A DNA stretch of 64,000 nt from Tessaracoccus lapidicaptus (lineage in GTDB: Bacteria; Actinomycetota; Actinomycetes; Propionibacteriales; Propionibacteriaceae): NCBI RefSeq assembly GCF_001693815.1, contig NZ_MBQD01000025.1:62001-126000 (forward strand), in the 5' to 3' direction. Of the stretch, positions 47,291 through 58,493 are shown one piece after another. Each line of letters begins with the position of its first letter. Position 1 is the stretch's first letter. Under the pieces are notes generated by a model that was not told where the DNA came from, did not search any database, and saw only the letters and a program-made list of their open reading frames with translations. The translations under genes and the position numbers were made by a program.

Positions 47291-49161
47291 TAGTTCACCT
47301 TTGCAGAAGTCGAGGAAAGTGGGTTGCCCGTGGGCTCAGCGTCCAGCATCTGGGAGATGCCCTCTTCGCTGTCGTAGGCGAGGTCATCGGGATCCAGTGC
47401 CGGAACGTGGACCTCGCTGATCAGCGGGTGCTCGCTCTGCGAGCCGGCCTCCACCTCGCTGAACAGCACCTCGTGCATCTTCTCGCCATCACGCAGCCCA
47501 GTGAAGTGGATCTCGATGTCCTTCTTCGACTCGGCGATCATCCTCTTGGCCACGTCGAGGATCTTGACGGGCTCGCCCATGTCCAGCACCAGCACGTCGC
47601 CGGGGCGGCCGATGGCGCCGGCCTGCATGACCAGCTCGCAGGCCTCGGGGATGGTCATGAAGTAGCGCGTGACGTCGGGGTGGGTAACCGTGACCGGGCC
47701 GCCCTTCTCGATCTGGCTGCGGAACGCGATCAGCACCGAACCGCGGGAGCCCAGCACGTTGCCGAACCGCACAGAGAGGTAGGGCACCTGGTACTCGGTC
47801 GCGTACCACGCGGTGAGCCTCTCAGCGAGCCGCTTGGTGCGGCCCAGGACGCTCGTGGCGGCGGCCGCCTTGTCGGTGGAGATGTTCACGAAGCGCTCCA
47901 CACCCACGGCGTACGCGGCCCGGAGCACGTTGCGGGTGCCCAGCACGTTGGTCTTCCAGCCCTCTTCGGGGAAGCGCTCCAGCATCGGCAGGTGCTTGAG
48001 CGCGGCAGCGTGGAACACCACGTGGGGGCGGTGTTGGAGGAACACCCGGCGAAGCGCGTCCTCGTCGCGGATGTCACACAGCACCATGTCGTCGGTGTCG
48101 AGGAGGCCGTTGCCGTATAGCTCGAGCTGCACGCCGTGCAGGGCGGACTCGTCGCGGTCCAGCAGGATGAGCTTGGCGGGGCCGAGGCGGTGCACCTGGG
48201 CGGCGAGCTCCGAGCCGATGGAGCCGCCTGCGCCGGTGACGAGCACCACCTTGCCGGTGATGTAGTCGGCGATGGCGCTCAGGTCGGTCTTGATGGGGCG
48301 GCGGCCCAGCAGGTCGGCCACGTTGAGCTGGCGCAGCGAGCCCATGGTGACCTGGCCGCCCACCATCTCCCGCAGCGGCGGAATGACCATCAGGTCTAGG
48401 CCGTGCTCGTCGCAGGCGGTGCTGAGACGCTGGATGAGGTCAGGGCTGGCAGCGGAGATGGCGAGGATCACGGCCTGGGCCTGCCGCTCCTTGGCCACCC
48501 TGACGATGTCCTTGCCGAGGCCCAGCACCTTGTGCTGCCGGACGCGCAGGTTGCGCTTGTCGCGGTTGTCGTCGACGAAACCGACGATGCGGTAGGGCGC
48601 GTCCTCCGCCAGATCCATGAGCGTGGCCACCTGGTGGCCGGCGTTGCCCGCGCCGTACACCACCGCGGGCACGGCGTTCGCGGCCGCGCTGCGTGGCCGG
48701 CTCTCCACGATCGCGCGGAAGGCCAGGCGGGCGGCTGCCATGAAGATCAGGGCGAGGCACGGCAACGCCACGGCGGCCCTGAGTGGGAAGTCGTCGGCCG
48801 CGAGGACGAAGGCCGTGCCGGCAAGGAGCGCGATGCCCCCGACGACGAACCCCGTGCTGGCGGCGTCAATGAAGCTGCCGATCCGGTTCCGCCCCAAATA
48901 CTGCTGTGTGCCGAGGCCGGCGATGACCTGGAGCGCCACTGCCGTGATCGTGTAGATGAGCACCCAGCGGGCCTGGTCGGGTGCGACTGCCTCGTTGCGC
49001 ATGGACAAGAAGACCCCCATGCCGAGGATCCAGGCCAAGGCGTCCCAGGCGATCAGGATGAGGCGCCGGACGACAGCGGGCAGACGGTACAAGCGGGCGC
49101 TCATCACGTTCGAGCCCCGTGGCTTGCCCCCGCCCACGGTTGATCCATCCCAATCCCCCAT
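47290..49161 (-). CDS. PglF-like membrane NDP-sugar 4,6-dehydratase
   Basis: A 623-aa protein (CapD/FlaA1 group). An N-terminal domain with four membrane helices is followed by a nucleotide-binding region and the SDR dehydratase domain (VLVTGAGGSIGSELAAQVH, about residue 290 on). The active-site segment reads NISTDKAAAATSVLGRTKRLAE: the catalytic M-x3-K of PglF is here L-x3-K. It would form UDP-4-keto-6-deoxy-GlcNAc. ATG 49161 lies 7 nt after TAGGGT (- strand), suggesting a leaderless start; ATG 49104 (MSARLYRL) is the alternative. It is the first gene of the glycan operon, divergent from uvrC. Confidence 0.9.
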   Translation of the reverse strand: MGDWDGSTVGGGKPRGSNVMSARLYRLPAVVRRLILIAWDALAWILGMGVFLSMRNEAVAPDQARWVLIYTITAVALQVIAGLGTQQYLGRNRIGSFIDAASTGFVVGGIALLAGTAFVLAADDFPLRAAVALPCLALIFMAAARLAFRAIVESRPRSAAANAVPAVVYGAGNAGHQVATLMDLAEDAPYRIVGFVDDNRDKRNLRVRQHKVLGLGKDIVRVAKERQAQAVILAISAASPDLIQRLSTACDEHGLDLMVIPPLREMVGGQVTMGSLRQLNVADLLGRRPIKTDLSAIADYITGKVVLVTGAGGSIGSELAAQVHRLGPAKLILLDRDESALHGVQLELYGNGLLDTDDMVLCDIRDEDALRRVFLQHRPHVVFHAAALKHLPMLERFPEEGWKTNVLGTRNVLRAAYAVGVERFVNISTDKAAAATSVLGRTKRLAERLTAWYATEYQVPYLSVRFGNVLGSRGSVLIAFRSQIEKGGPVTVTHPDVTRYFMTIPEACELVMQAGAIGRPGDVLVLDMGEPVKILDVAKRMIAESKKDIEIHFTGLRDGEKMHEVLFSEVEAGSQSEHPLISEVHVPALDPDDLAYDSEEGISQMLDAEPTGNPLSSTSAKVN

Positions 49162-49174
49162 GGGGGTTACCCTA
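49162..49174 (-). promoter_or_regulatory. Glycan-operon -10 box
   Basis: Minus-strand TAGGGT (49169-49174) is followed by 7 nt and ATG 49161. TTGGCA lies about 19 bp further upstream as a possible -35. Confidence 0.45.
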
Positions 49175-49275
49175 TCTTTTGGACAAGGCCAGATGCCAAG
49201 CGCCACCCCCGAAACGAGACAGGTCGTCGGTCTCTGGAGCCGTGGGTGGTGACGAAGGGTTCGGAGCCGCGCGCC

Positions 49276-49287
49276 TAAGCTTGCCCC
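49276..49287 (+). promoter_or_regulatory. uvrC -10 box, leaderless start
   Basis: TAAGCT (49276-49281) is followed by 6 nt and ATG 49288. There is no Shine-Dalgarno sequence. Confidence 0.45.
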
Positions 49288-51207
49288 ATGGCCGACCCCG
49301 CGAGCTACCGCCCGCCTCAGGGCAGTATCCCCACCGATCCCGGGGTCTACCGGTTCTTCGACTCGTTCGGCAACGTCATCTACGTCGGCAAGGCCAAGAA
49401 CCTGCGCCAGCGCCTCAACTCCTACTTCGCCGACCCGTCGGCGCTGCACTTCCGCACCCAGACCATGGTCCGCACCGCCGCCAAGGTCGAGTGGACCGTC
49501 GTGGCCAACGAGCTGGAGGCGCTGCAGCTCGAGTACACGTGGATCCAGCAGTTCGACCCGCGATTCAACGTCAAGTACCGCGACGACAAGTCCTACCCCT
49601 GGCTCGCCGTCACCATGAGCGACGAGTATCCGCGCGTGTTCGTCGGACGCGGGGCCAAGAAGCGCGGCACGCGCTACTTCGGCCCCTTCGGCCAGGCGTG
49701 GGCCATCCGCGAGACCGTCGACCTGCTGCTGCGCGTGTTCCCCATGCGCTCCTGCACCCAGGGCGTCTTCAACCGGGCCCGGTCGTCGGGGCGCCCGTGT
49801 CTGCTGGGCGACATCGGCAAGTGCTCGGCCCCGTGCGTCGGCCGCGTCACCGCGGACGAGCACCGCGGGATCGCCGAGGACTTCTGCGCCTTCATGAGCG
49901 GCAACACCGGGGGCATCATCGGCCGGATCGAGCGCGAGATGTACCAGGCGTCGGCCGACCTCAACTTCGAACGGGCCGCCGTCCTGCGCGACTCGCTGGG
50001 TGCCCTCAAGCGCGTGCAGGAGAAGAACTCGGTGGTCCTCAGCGACGGCCTCCGCGCCGACGTCGTGGGGTTCGCCGACGACGGCCACCAGGTGGCGGTC
50101 CAGGTGTTCCACGTCGTCGACGGGCGCATCCTGGGGGAGCGCGGCTGGATCGCCGACCGCGCCGACGAGCGCCCGCTCACCGAACTCCTCGAGGTGTTCC
50201 TCGAACAGGTCTACACCGACGACCTGGAGATCCCGCCGCACATCCTCACCTCGGTGGAGGCGGAGGACACGCTCGTCGAGGACCTCAGCCGCCGCCGCGG
50301 ATCGCGCGTCAGCATCCGGGTCCCGCTGCGCGGCGAGAAGCGCGCCCTGCTGGACACCGCCGTCAAGAACGCCGGCATGGCCCTGGACCAGGCCAAGCTG
50401 CGCCGCGCCTCGGACCTCACGACCCGCAACGCGGCGCTCGACGAGGTGGCCGACGCCCTCGGGCTGGCCGAGCCCCCGCTGCGCATCGAGTGCTACGACA
50501 TCTCGCACACCATGGGCTCCGAGGTGGTGGGCTCCATGGTGGTCTTCGAAGACGGGCTGCCGCGCAAGAGCGAATACCGCCGCTTCATCATCAAGACCGT
50601 CGAGGGATCCAACGACGTCGGCGCCATCAGCGAGGTCCTGCAGCGCCGCCTGCGCCGCCTCATTGACGACCGGACGGCGGATCTCCGCGTCGACCCCACG
50701 ACGGGGGAGGCCGCGAAGTTCGCGTACCCGCCGGCGCTCATCGTCGTCGACGGCGGCCTGCCGCAGGTCAACGCCGCCGCGGCCGTCCTGCGCGAGGCGG
50801 GCCTCGACGGCGAGATCGCGCTGTGCGGCCTGGCCAAGCGCCTGGAGGAGGTCTGGCTGCCCGGCGAGGACTACCCGCTGATCCTGCCGCGCGCCTCCGA
50901 GGGGCTGTATCTACTGCAGCGGCTCCGCGACGAGGCCCACCGCTTCGCGATCACCCACCACCGGGCGCGGCGGGCCAAGCAGGTCGTCGAGTCCGTCCTC
51001 GACGACGTGCCTGGGCTGGGCAACATCCGCCGCAAGGCCCTGCTCACGTACTTCGGCAGCCTGCGCAAACTGCGGCTGGCCAGCGTCGACGAGATCGCGG
51101 CCGTGCCGGGCTTCGGCCCCACGCTCGCGGCGACCGTCAAGGCCGCCGTCGCGGGCACCGGCGGAGAGGCCATCAACCTGACGACGGGGGAGGTGACCGA
51201 GACGTGA
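49288..51207 (+). CDS. uvrC: Excinuclease ABC subunit C
   Basis: Dual-incision nuclease of nucleotide excision repair, 639 aa. The N-terminal GIY-YIG domain shows [26 protein letters not shown] domain is at about residues 205-245, the RNase H-like endonuclease domain includes [20 protein letters not shown] and [13 protein letters not shown], and the C-terminal helix-hairpin-helix repeats are at about 570-630. In relatives uvrA and uvrC are near each other; here the glycan locus lies between them. Confidence 0.95.
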   Translation: MADPASYRPPQGSIPTDPGVYRFFDSFGNVIYVGKAKNLRQRLNSYFADPSALHFRTQTMVRTAAKVEWTVVANELEALQLEYTWIQQFDPRFNVKYRDDKSYPWLAVTMSDEYPRVFVGRGAKKRGTRYFGPFGQAWAIRETVDLLLRVFPMRSCTQGVFNRARSSGRPCLLGDIGKCSAPCVGRVTADEHRGIAEDFCAFMSGNTGGIIGRIEREMYQASADLNFERAAVLRDSLGALKRVQEKNSVVLSDGLRADVVGFADDGHQVAVQVFHVVDGRILGERGWIADRADERPLTELLEVFLEQVYTDDLEIPPHILTSVEAEDTLVEDLSRRRGSRVSIRVPLRGEKRALLDTAVKNAGMALDQAKLRRASDLTTRNAALDEVADALGLAEPPLRIECYDISHTMGSEVVGSMVVFEDGLPRKSEYRRFIIKTVEGSNDVGAISEVLQRRLRRLIDDRTADLRVDPTTGEAAKFAYPPALIVVDGGLPQVNAAAAVLREAGLDGEIALCGLAKRLEEVWLPGEDYPLILPRASEGLYLLQRLRDEAHRFAITHHRARRAKQVVESVLDDVPGLGNIRRKALLTYFGSLRKLRLASVDEIAAVPGFGPTLAATVKAAVAGTGGEAINLTTGEVTET

Positions 51208-51215
51208 CCCCCGAT

Positions 51216-51230
51216 TTGAACAGTGTTCAA
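51216..51230 (+). promoter_or_regulatory. BioQ-like operator over the bioY promoter
   Basis: TTGAACAGTGTTCAA is a perfect 7-bp inverted repeat around one base (core TGAAC-N3-GTTCA), which is the form of the actinobacterial BioQ (TetR-family) binding site known for biotin genes. It covers the presumed -35 box (TTGAAC, 51216-51221), with CAGGAT at 51240-51245 as the -10 at 18-bp spacing. Repression by biotin or biotin status is therefore likely. The regulator gene itself is not in the window. Confidence 0.65.
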
Positions 51231-51275
51231 GGCGTGGGGCAGGATGGTGGCACCCCCGCTCACGAGGAGACCCCC

Positions 51276-51869
51276 ATGACCACCACCACCCCCGCCGTCC
51301 GGGCGCGATCCCTCGCCCCGTCGGACCTCGCCTACGTCGCCGTCTTCGCCGCCCTCATCGCCGCCCTCGCGCTGACGCCCCCCATCCCCGTCGGCAGCCT
51401 CGGCGTGCCGATCACGCTGCAGACCCTCGGCGTGGCCCTCGCCGGGCTGTGCCTGGGCGCGTGGCGCGGCGCGGCCGCCGTCGGCCTGTACCTGCTCGTG
51501 GGCCTCGCCGGTCTGCCCGTCTTCTCGGGCGGCAAGGCAGGGCTCGCGGTGCTCGTCGGCCCCACCGGCGGTTACCTGCTGTCGTTCGTCCTCGCGGCCT
51601 TCCTCACCGGCCTCATCGCGCAGTTCGTGGTGCGGCGCGGCCTCAGCCGCCTGACGCCGCTGTGGCTGTTCCTCGGCGTCTTCGCCGTGCGGGTGGCCGT
51701 CATCTGGCCGCTGGGCGTCGCCGGGATCGCGCGCGCCGTCGGCAAGCCGATCGGCGATCTCTGGCTGAGCGACCTCGCGTTCTGGCCCGGCGACATCCTT
51801 AAGGGGATCGTCGCGGCGCTGGTGGCCTACGCCGTCCACAAGGCGTTCCCGAGGCTGCTCGGCCGATGA
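51276..51869 (+). CDS. bioY: Biotin transporter substrate-binding subunit BioY
   Basis: Integral membrane S component of an ECF-type biotin importer, 197 aa. About six helices are visible, with SDLAYVAVFAALIAALALTP, PITLQTLGVALAGLCLGAWRG and the LVGPTGGYLLSF motif characteristic of BioY. ATG 51276 is chosen from GAGGAGA at 51264-51270; the longer frame runs back into uvrC. It is the first gene of the bioY-bioM-bioN operon. Confidence 0.94.
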   Translation: MTTTTPAVRARSLAPSDLAYVAVFAALIAALALTPPIPVGSLGVPITLQTLGVALAGLCLGAWRGAAAVGLYLLVGLAGLPVFSGGKAGLAVLVGPTGGYLLSFVLAAFLTGLIAQFVVRRGLSRLTPLWLFLGVFAVRVAVIWPLGVAGIARAVGKPIGDLWLSDLAFWPGDILKGIVAALVAYAVHKAFPRLLGR

Positions 51870-52561
51870 TCAGCCTGCGCGGGGTCAGCGTCGTCATCCC
51901 GGCCGTGCGCCGGGGCGACGCCGACCGCGTGCTGCTCCGCGACATCACCCTGGACCTGGCGGAGCGGAGGATCGCCCTGGTCGGGGCGAACGGGTCCGGC
52001 AAGTCCACGCTCCTGCGCCTGCTCAACGGGCTTCGCCTGCCCACCGCGGGGACGGTCAGCGTCGACGGGCACGACACGGTGAAGGAGCCGCGCGCCGTGC
52101 GGTCGCGGGTCGGCTTCGTCTTCACCGACCCGTTGGCGCAGCTGCTCATGTCGACGCCCATCGAGGACGTCGAGCTCAGCCTGCGGTCGCGGATCCGCGG
52201 CCAACGGGAGCGGACCCGCCGGGCGCAGGAGCTACTGGACGAACGCGGGCTCGGGCACCTGGCCCACCAGAGCATCTACGACCTGAGCGGCGGCGAGCGG
52301 CAGCTGGTCGCGCTGACCAGCGTGCTGGCCGTCGAGCCCGCGATCCTGGTCGCGGACGAGCCGACGACGCTGCTGGACCTCCGCAACCGACGCGCCCTGC
52401 GCCGCACGTTCGCCGCGCTCGACCAGCAGCTGATCTACTCCACGCACGACCTGGACGTCGCGGCGGACGCCGACCGGGTCCTGGTGCTGCACGAGGGCCG
52501 CGTCATCGCCGACGCGGAGCCCGCCGCCGCATTGGCGGCCTACGAGGAGGTTCTGGTGTGA
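51866..52561 (+). CDS. bioM: Energy-coupling factor ATPase BioM
   Basis: ABC ATPase A component, 231 aa. Walker A is G40-A-N-G-S-G-K46-S-T, the signature is LSGGERQLVAL and Walker B is ILVADEPTTLLDL; an H-loop (STHDL) follows. ATG 51866 overlaps the bioY stop (ATGA). It powers the biotin S component together with BioN. Confidence 0.92.
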   Translation: MISLRGVSVVIPAVRRGDADRVLLRDITLDLAERRIALVGANGSGKSTLLRLLNGLRLPTAGTVSVDGHDTVKEPRAVRSRVGFVFTDPLAQLLMSTPIEDVELSLRSRIRGQRERTRRAQELLDERGLGHLAHQSIYDLSGGERQLVALTSVLAVEPAILVADEPTTLLDLRNRRALRRTFAALDQQLIYSTHDLDVAADADRVLVLHEGRVIADAEPAAALAAYEEVLV

Positions 52562-53178
52562 ACGCCCACTCCTCCCTGCTCGGCCTCTACGAGCCGGGGC
52601 AGGGGTGGCTGTTCCGCTTCCCCGTCGGCCTCAAGTACCTACTTCTGCTCCTCGTGACGGTGCCGCCGCTGGTGTGGGGGCACTGGGGCGTGACGGTCGC
52701 GGCGCTGGCCGCGGTCCTGGTGCTGCTGGGGAGCTCCGGCATCGGCCCGGTGCGCGCGCTGCGGATCGGGTGGGTGCTGTGGATCCTGCTGCTGGTGATG
52801 GCCGTCTACCACCTGGTCTCGTTCAACCCGGCCGCGGCCGTCGTGCAGTCCGGGACCATCCTCGTCGCCGTCCTGGCCGCGCGGATGCTCACGCTCACGA
52901 CCTCGACCCCGGTACTGATGGACGCGCTCGGCCGCGCGCTCGGCCCGCTGCGCTGGGTGCGGATCGACCCGCGGCAGGTGGCGCTCGCCGTCGCGCTGAT
53001 GATCCGTTCGGTGCCGTACCTCATCGGCTCGATCGACGACGCCCGCGACGCCGCCCGCGCCCGGGGCCGCGACCGCAACCCGGCGCTGCTGCTGACCCCC
53101 GTGATCGTGGGGGCGGTGGCGTACGCGGAGCGCACCGGCGAGGCGCTGCACGCCCGCGGCCTCCCCGGCGACGACTGA
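52558..53178 (+). CDS. bioN: ECF transmembrane coupling protein BioN
   Basis: T component, 206 aa, starting at GTG 52558 and overlapping bioM (GTGA). Several membrane helices and the cytoplasmic coupling motif DDARDAARARGRDRNP (Ala-Arg-Gly signature) near the C-terminus are visible. With bioY and bioM it forms a complete biotin importer. Confidence 0.9.
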   Translation: MNAHSSLLGLYEPGQGWLFRFPVGLKYLLLLLVTVPPLVWGHWGVTVAALAAVLVLLGSSGIGPVRALRIGWVLWILLLVMAVYHLVSFNPAAAVVQSGTILVAVLAARMLTLTTSTPVLMDALGRALGPLRWVRIDPRQVALAVALMIRSVPYLIGSIDDARDAARARGRDRNPALLLTPVIVGAVAYAERTGEALHARGLPGDD

Positions 53179-53221
53179 CCGGCGCGCGCGACGCTCACCC
53201 GACCCCAGCCGGGCCGGGCAC

Positions 53222-53234
53222 TAGGCTGGGCAGC
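53222..53234 (+). promoter_or_regulatory. rapZ -10 box, leaderless start
   Basis: TAGGCT (53222-53227) is followed by 7 nt and ATG 53235. There is no Shine-Dalgarno sequence. Confidence 0.45.
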
Positions 53235-54098
53235 ATGACCGACGCACCCCAAGAGTTCGCCCTCATCACCGGCATGTCCGGCGCGGGACGGCGCACGGCG
53301 GCGCACATGATGGAGGACCTCGGCTGGTACGTCGTCGACAACCTCCCTCCCGTCATGATCCCCGAGCTCGGCGCCACCCTGCGCGGTTTCGGGGTGACGC
53401 GGATCGCCGTCGTCGCCGACGTGCGCTCGCGCGAACAGTTCGAACAGCTGCCCGACGCCATCGCGCGGCTCAAGGCGGAAGGTGCGACGGTCACCACGGT
53501 GTTCCTGGAGGCCGCCGACGACGTCATCGTCCGCCGGCAGGAGTCCAACCGGCGCCCGCTCCCGCTGCAGGGCGGCGACCGCCTCATCGAGGGCATCGAG
53601 CGGGAACGCCGGCTCCTGGCGGACCTGCGCGCGGACGCCGACATCGTCGTCGACACCACCTACCTCTCGGCGCGGCAGCTGACGCAGCGCGTGGCCAACC
53701 ACTTCGGCGACGAGGCCAGCGACGCGCTGAAGATCGCCCTGATCTCCTTCGGCTTCAAGAACGGGGTCCCGATCGACGCCGACATGGTCTTCGACGTCCG
53801 GTTCCTGCCCAACCCGCACTGGATCCCCGAGCTCCGGCCGAAGTCCGGCCTGAGCAAGGACGTCGCGCAGTACGTCCTCAAGCACGACGCGGCCCAGAAG
53901 TTCCAGGACGCCATGGTGAACCTGCTCACCGGCGTCGCGCCCGGCTACCTGTCCGAGGGCAAGCGCCAGGTCACCGTCGCCATCGGCTGCACCGGCGGCA
54001 AGCACCGCTCCACGTCCATGGCCGAGGAGCTGGCCGTCCGCCTGCGCGCGCAGGGTTTCCCCACCACCGTGCTGCACCGGGACCTGGGCAAGGAATGA
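53235..54098 (+). CDS. rapZ: RapZ-family nucleotide-binding protein
   Basis: A 287-aa homologue of RNase adapter RapZ. The P-loop is G13-M-S-G-A-G-R19-R-T, with Arg where many homologues have Lys, a variation seen in actinobacteria. DLGWYVVDNLPPVMIP, RRPLPL and the C-terminal VAIGCTGGKHRSTSMAEEL are family motifs. In E. coli RapZ targets the small RNA GlmZ; in actinobacteria the role is not established, though the conserved rapZ-yvcK-whiA set suggests carbon or wall control. ATG 53235 is chosen; the longer frame lies inside bioN. Confidence 0.94.
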   Translation: MTDAPQEFALITGMSGAGRRTAAHMMEDLGWYVVDNLPPVMIPELGATLRGFGVTRIAVVADVRSREQFEQLPDAIARLKAEGATVTTVFLEAADDVIVRRQESNRRPLPLQGGDRLIEGIERERRLLADLRADADIVVDTTYLSARQLTQRVANHFGDEASDALKIALISFGFKNGVPIDADMVFDVRFLPNPHWIPELRPKSGLSKDVAQYVLKHDAAQKFQDAMVNLLTGVAPGYLSEGKRQVTVAIGCTGGKHRSTSMAEELAVRLRAQGFPTTVLHRDLGKE

Positions 54099-55042
54099 GC
54101 CTGCACGAACTCCCGCGGGTCGTCGCGCTCGGCGGCGGGCACGGCCTCGCGGCCTCGCTCACCGCGCTGCGGCGCGTGACGGACCGGCTGACCGCCGTCG
54201 TCACGGTCGCCGACGACGGCGGGTCGTCGGGCCGGCTGCGGCAGGAGTTCGACATCCTCCCTCCCGGGGACCTGCGCATGGCGCTCGCGGCGCTGTGCTC
54301 CGACGACCACGTGGGCCGGACCTGGGCCAGCGTCCTCCAGGGCCGCTTCCGCGGCGACGGCCCCCTCGGCGGCCACGCCATCGGCAACCTCCTCATCGCC
54401 GGCCTCTGGCAGCAGCTGGGCGACCCCGTCGAGGGCCTCGACATGGTGGGCGATCTCCTCCGCACCCGCGGCCGCGTCCTGCCGATGAGCGCCGTGCCGC
54501 TGGAGATCGAGGCCGACGTGCTGGGCCTCGACCCCTTCGCCCCCGACGAGGTGTGCACGCTGTCGGGCCAGGCGACGGTGGCCAAGACCCGGGCGACCGT
54601 CCAGGCGGTGCGGCTCATCCCGGACCGGCCCCCGGCGCATCCGGCCGTCCTCGACGCTGTTCGGCACGCCGACAGCATCGTGCTCGGCCCCGGCTCCTGG
54701 TTCACGAGCGTCATCCCGCACCTGCTGGTGCCGGATCTGGCCCGCGCCGTGCTGGACAGCTCCGCCCAGCGCATCCTGGTGCTCAACATCGCGCCGGCGG
54801 AGGAGACCGACGGGTTCTCCGCGTCGCGGCACATCGAACTGCTCGCCGAGCATGCGCCCGGCCTGAACCTCGACGTCGTCATCGCCGACAGCCGGTTCGC
54901 CGACTCCGACCACCACCTCGAGAGCTACGTCCGCTCCCTCGGCGGCCAGCTCGTGACGGCGGACGTCCACGCCCGCGACGGGTCGGCCACGCACGACCCC
55001 AACCGGCTCGCCGCCGTCTTCAGCGAGGTCATCGGCGCCTGA
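54095..55042 (+). CDS. yvcK: YvcK/CofD-like gluconeogenesis factor
   Basis: CofD-fold protein, 315 aa, overlapping rapZ (ATGA). It begins [20 protein letters not shown] and has [37 protein letters not shown] and [18 protein letters not shown], all YvcK motifs. In Bacillus and mycobacteria the protein is needed for growth on gluconeogenic carbon and influences cell-wall metabolism. Its ligand is UDP-sugar-like in other species. Confidence 0.94.
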   Translation: MSLHELPRVVALGGGHGLAASLTALRRVTDRLTAVVTVADDGGSSGRLRQEFDILPPGDLRMALAALCSDDHVGRTWASVLQGRFRGDGPLGGHAIGNLLIAGLWQQLGDPVEGLDMVGDLLRTRGRVLPMSAVPLEIEADVLGLDPFAPDEVCTLSGQATVAKTRATVQAVRLIPDRPPAHPAVLDAVRHADSIVLGPGSWFTSVIPHLLVPDLARAVLDSSAQRILVLNIAPAEETDGFSASRHIELLAEHAPGLNLDVVIADSRFADSDHHLESYVRSLGGQLVTADVHARDGSATHDPNRLAAVFSEVIGA

Positions 55043-55064
55043 GAAGGCGATTGGCCGTGTGTGG

Positions 55065-55076
55065 CAGACTGCGCGC
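55065..55076 (+). promoter_or_regulatory. whiA -10-like box
   Basis: CAGACT (55065-55070) is followed by 6 nt and ATG 55077. The match to TANNNT is weaker (C first). whiA may also be read through from yvcK, which ends 34 bp upstream. Confidence 0.3.
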
Positions 55077-56060
55077 ATGGCCCTGACGCAGAAGGTGAAG
55101 TCCGAGCTGGCGAGCGTGCTGGCGCCGCACCCGTCGGTGCGTCGAGCCGAGGTCGCCACCATGCTCCGGTTCGCCGGCGGGCTGCACCTCGTCGGGGGCC
55201 GCATCGTCGTGGAGGCCGAGCTCGACACGGGCGCCGCCGCCCGCCGCCTGCGCACCTTCATCACCGAGCTCTACCACGTCGACAGCGAACTGCTGGTCAT
55301 CAACGGCTCCGGCGTCCGGCGGGGCCCCCGCTACACGCTGCGCGTGGTCCGCGACGGTGAGCAGCTGGCCCGCCTCAGCGGCCTGGTCGACCAGCACCGG
55401 CGGCCCGTCCGCGGTCTGCCGCCCGCCGTCGTCGGCGGCTCGCCCGCTGACGCCGTCGCGATGTGGCGCGGCGCCTTCCTGGCCCGCGGCTCCCTCACCG
55501 AGCCCGGCCGCTCCATGGCGATGGAGATCACCTGTCCCGGCTCCGAGGCGGCCCTCGCCCTCGTGGGCGGCGCCCGGCGTCTCGGCATCACCGTCAAGTC
55601 CCGCGACGTGCGCGGCGTCGAGCGCGTCGTCATCCGCGACGGCGACGCCATCGGCGACCTGCTCACCCGCATGGGCGCCGGCGCCACCCGCATCCTGTGG
55701 GACGAGCGCCGCAAGCGCCGCGAGGTGCGCGCCAGCGTCAACCGGCTGGCCAACTTCGACGACGCCAACCTGCGGCGCTCCGCGCAGGCGGCCGTCACCG
55801 CGAGCGCCCGCGTCGAACGCGCGCTCGAGATCCTCGGCGACGACGTGCCGGACCACCTGCACCACGCCGGCCAGCTGCGGCTCGCGCACCGGCAGGCGAG
55901 TCTCGAGGAGCTGGGACGGCTGCACGAGCCACCGCTGACGAAGGACGCCATCGCGGGTCGCATCCGACGGCTGCTCGCCACGGCGGACAAGGTGGCCGAG
56001 GACCGCGGGATCCCCTCGACCGAGGCCGGGCTGCCCGCCGAGCTGCGCGACGACGACTGA
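55077..56060 (+). CDS. whiA: DNA-binding protein WhiA
   Basis: A 327-aa protein with an N-terminal LAGLIDADG-like domain and a C-terminal helix-turn-helix (about residues 240-310: [16 protein letters not shown]-type region). In Streptomyces WhiA controls sporulation septation genes; in non-sporulating actinobacteria it is retained with rapZ and yvcK. ATG 55077 ([15 protein letters not shown]) is preferred to the in-frame start at 55059; CAGACT lies 6 nt before it. Confidence 0.93.
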   Translation: MALTQKVKSELASVLAPHPSVRRAEVATMLRFAGGLHLVGGRIVVEAELDTGAAARRLRTFITELYHVDSELLVINGSGVRRGPRYTLRVVRDGEQLARLSGLVDQHRRPVRGLPPAVVGGSPADAVAMWRGAFLARGSLTEPGRSMAMEITCPGSEAALALVGGARRLGITVKSRDVRGVERVVIRDGDAIGDLLTRMGAGATRILWDERRKRREVRASVNRLANFDDANLRRSAQAAVTASARVERALEILGDDVPDHLHHAGQLRLAHRQASLEELGRLHEPPLTKDAIAGRIRRLLATADKVAEDRGIPSTEAGLPAELRDDD

Positions 56061-56160
56061 CCGGGCGGGGGCCCGGGGGCAATTGGGCCCCCCCATAGTG
56101 ATTGCCGGGTGGACTGGATAGGATGAACCTGTCCGTATGCGCCTTCAAGGTGCAAGGTAG

Positions 56161-57177
<1,017 letters not shown>

Positions 57178-57202
57178 TCCACCGCACCCTCGTGGTCTGA
57201 AT

Positions 57203-57242
57203 GACGGCCCTGTGACCCCCCGCGCGGGGTCGCAGGGCCGTC
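57203..57242 (+). terminator. gap-pgk intergenic hairpin
   Basis: A 17-bp stem with one G-T pair, 57203-57219 with 57226-57242, around a CCGCGC loop, 25 bp after gap. It can reduce read-through or protect the gap mRNA end, setting a higher level of gap than pgk. It is followed by TCTACCC without a clear T-tract. Confidence 0.75.
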
Positions 57243-57278
57243 GTCTACCCCTCTGACACCTTCCAAGAAAGGTCAACC

Positions 57279-58492
<1,214 letters not shown>

Positions 58493-58493
<1 letters not shown>

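Noticed and set aside
51216-51230. LexA/SOS box near uvrC
   Set aside because: The dyad has TGAAC-N3-GTTCA spacing and lies downstream of uvrC in front of bioY. Actinobacterial and Bacillus-type LexA boxes have GAAC-N4-GTTC.
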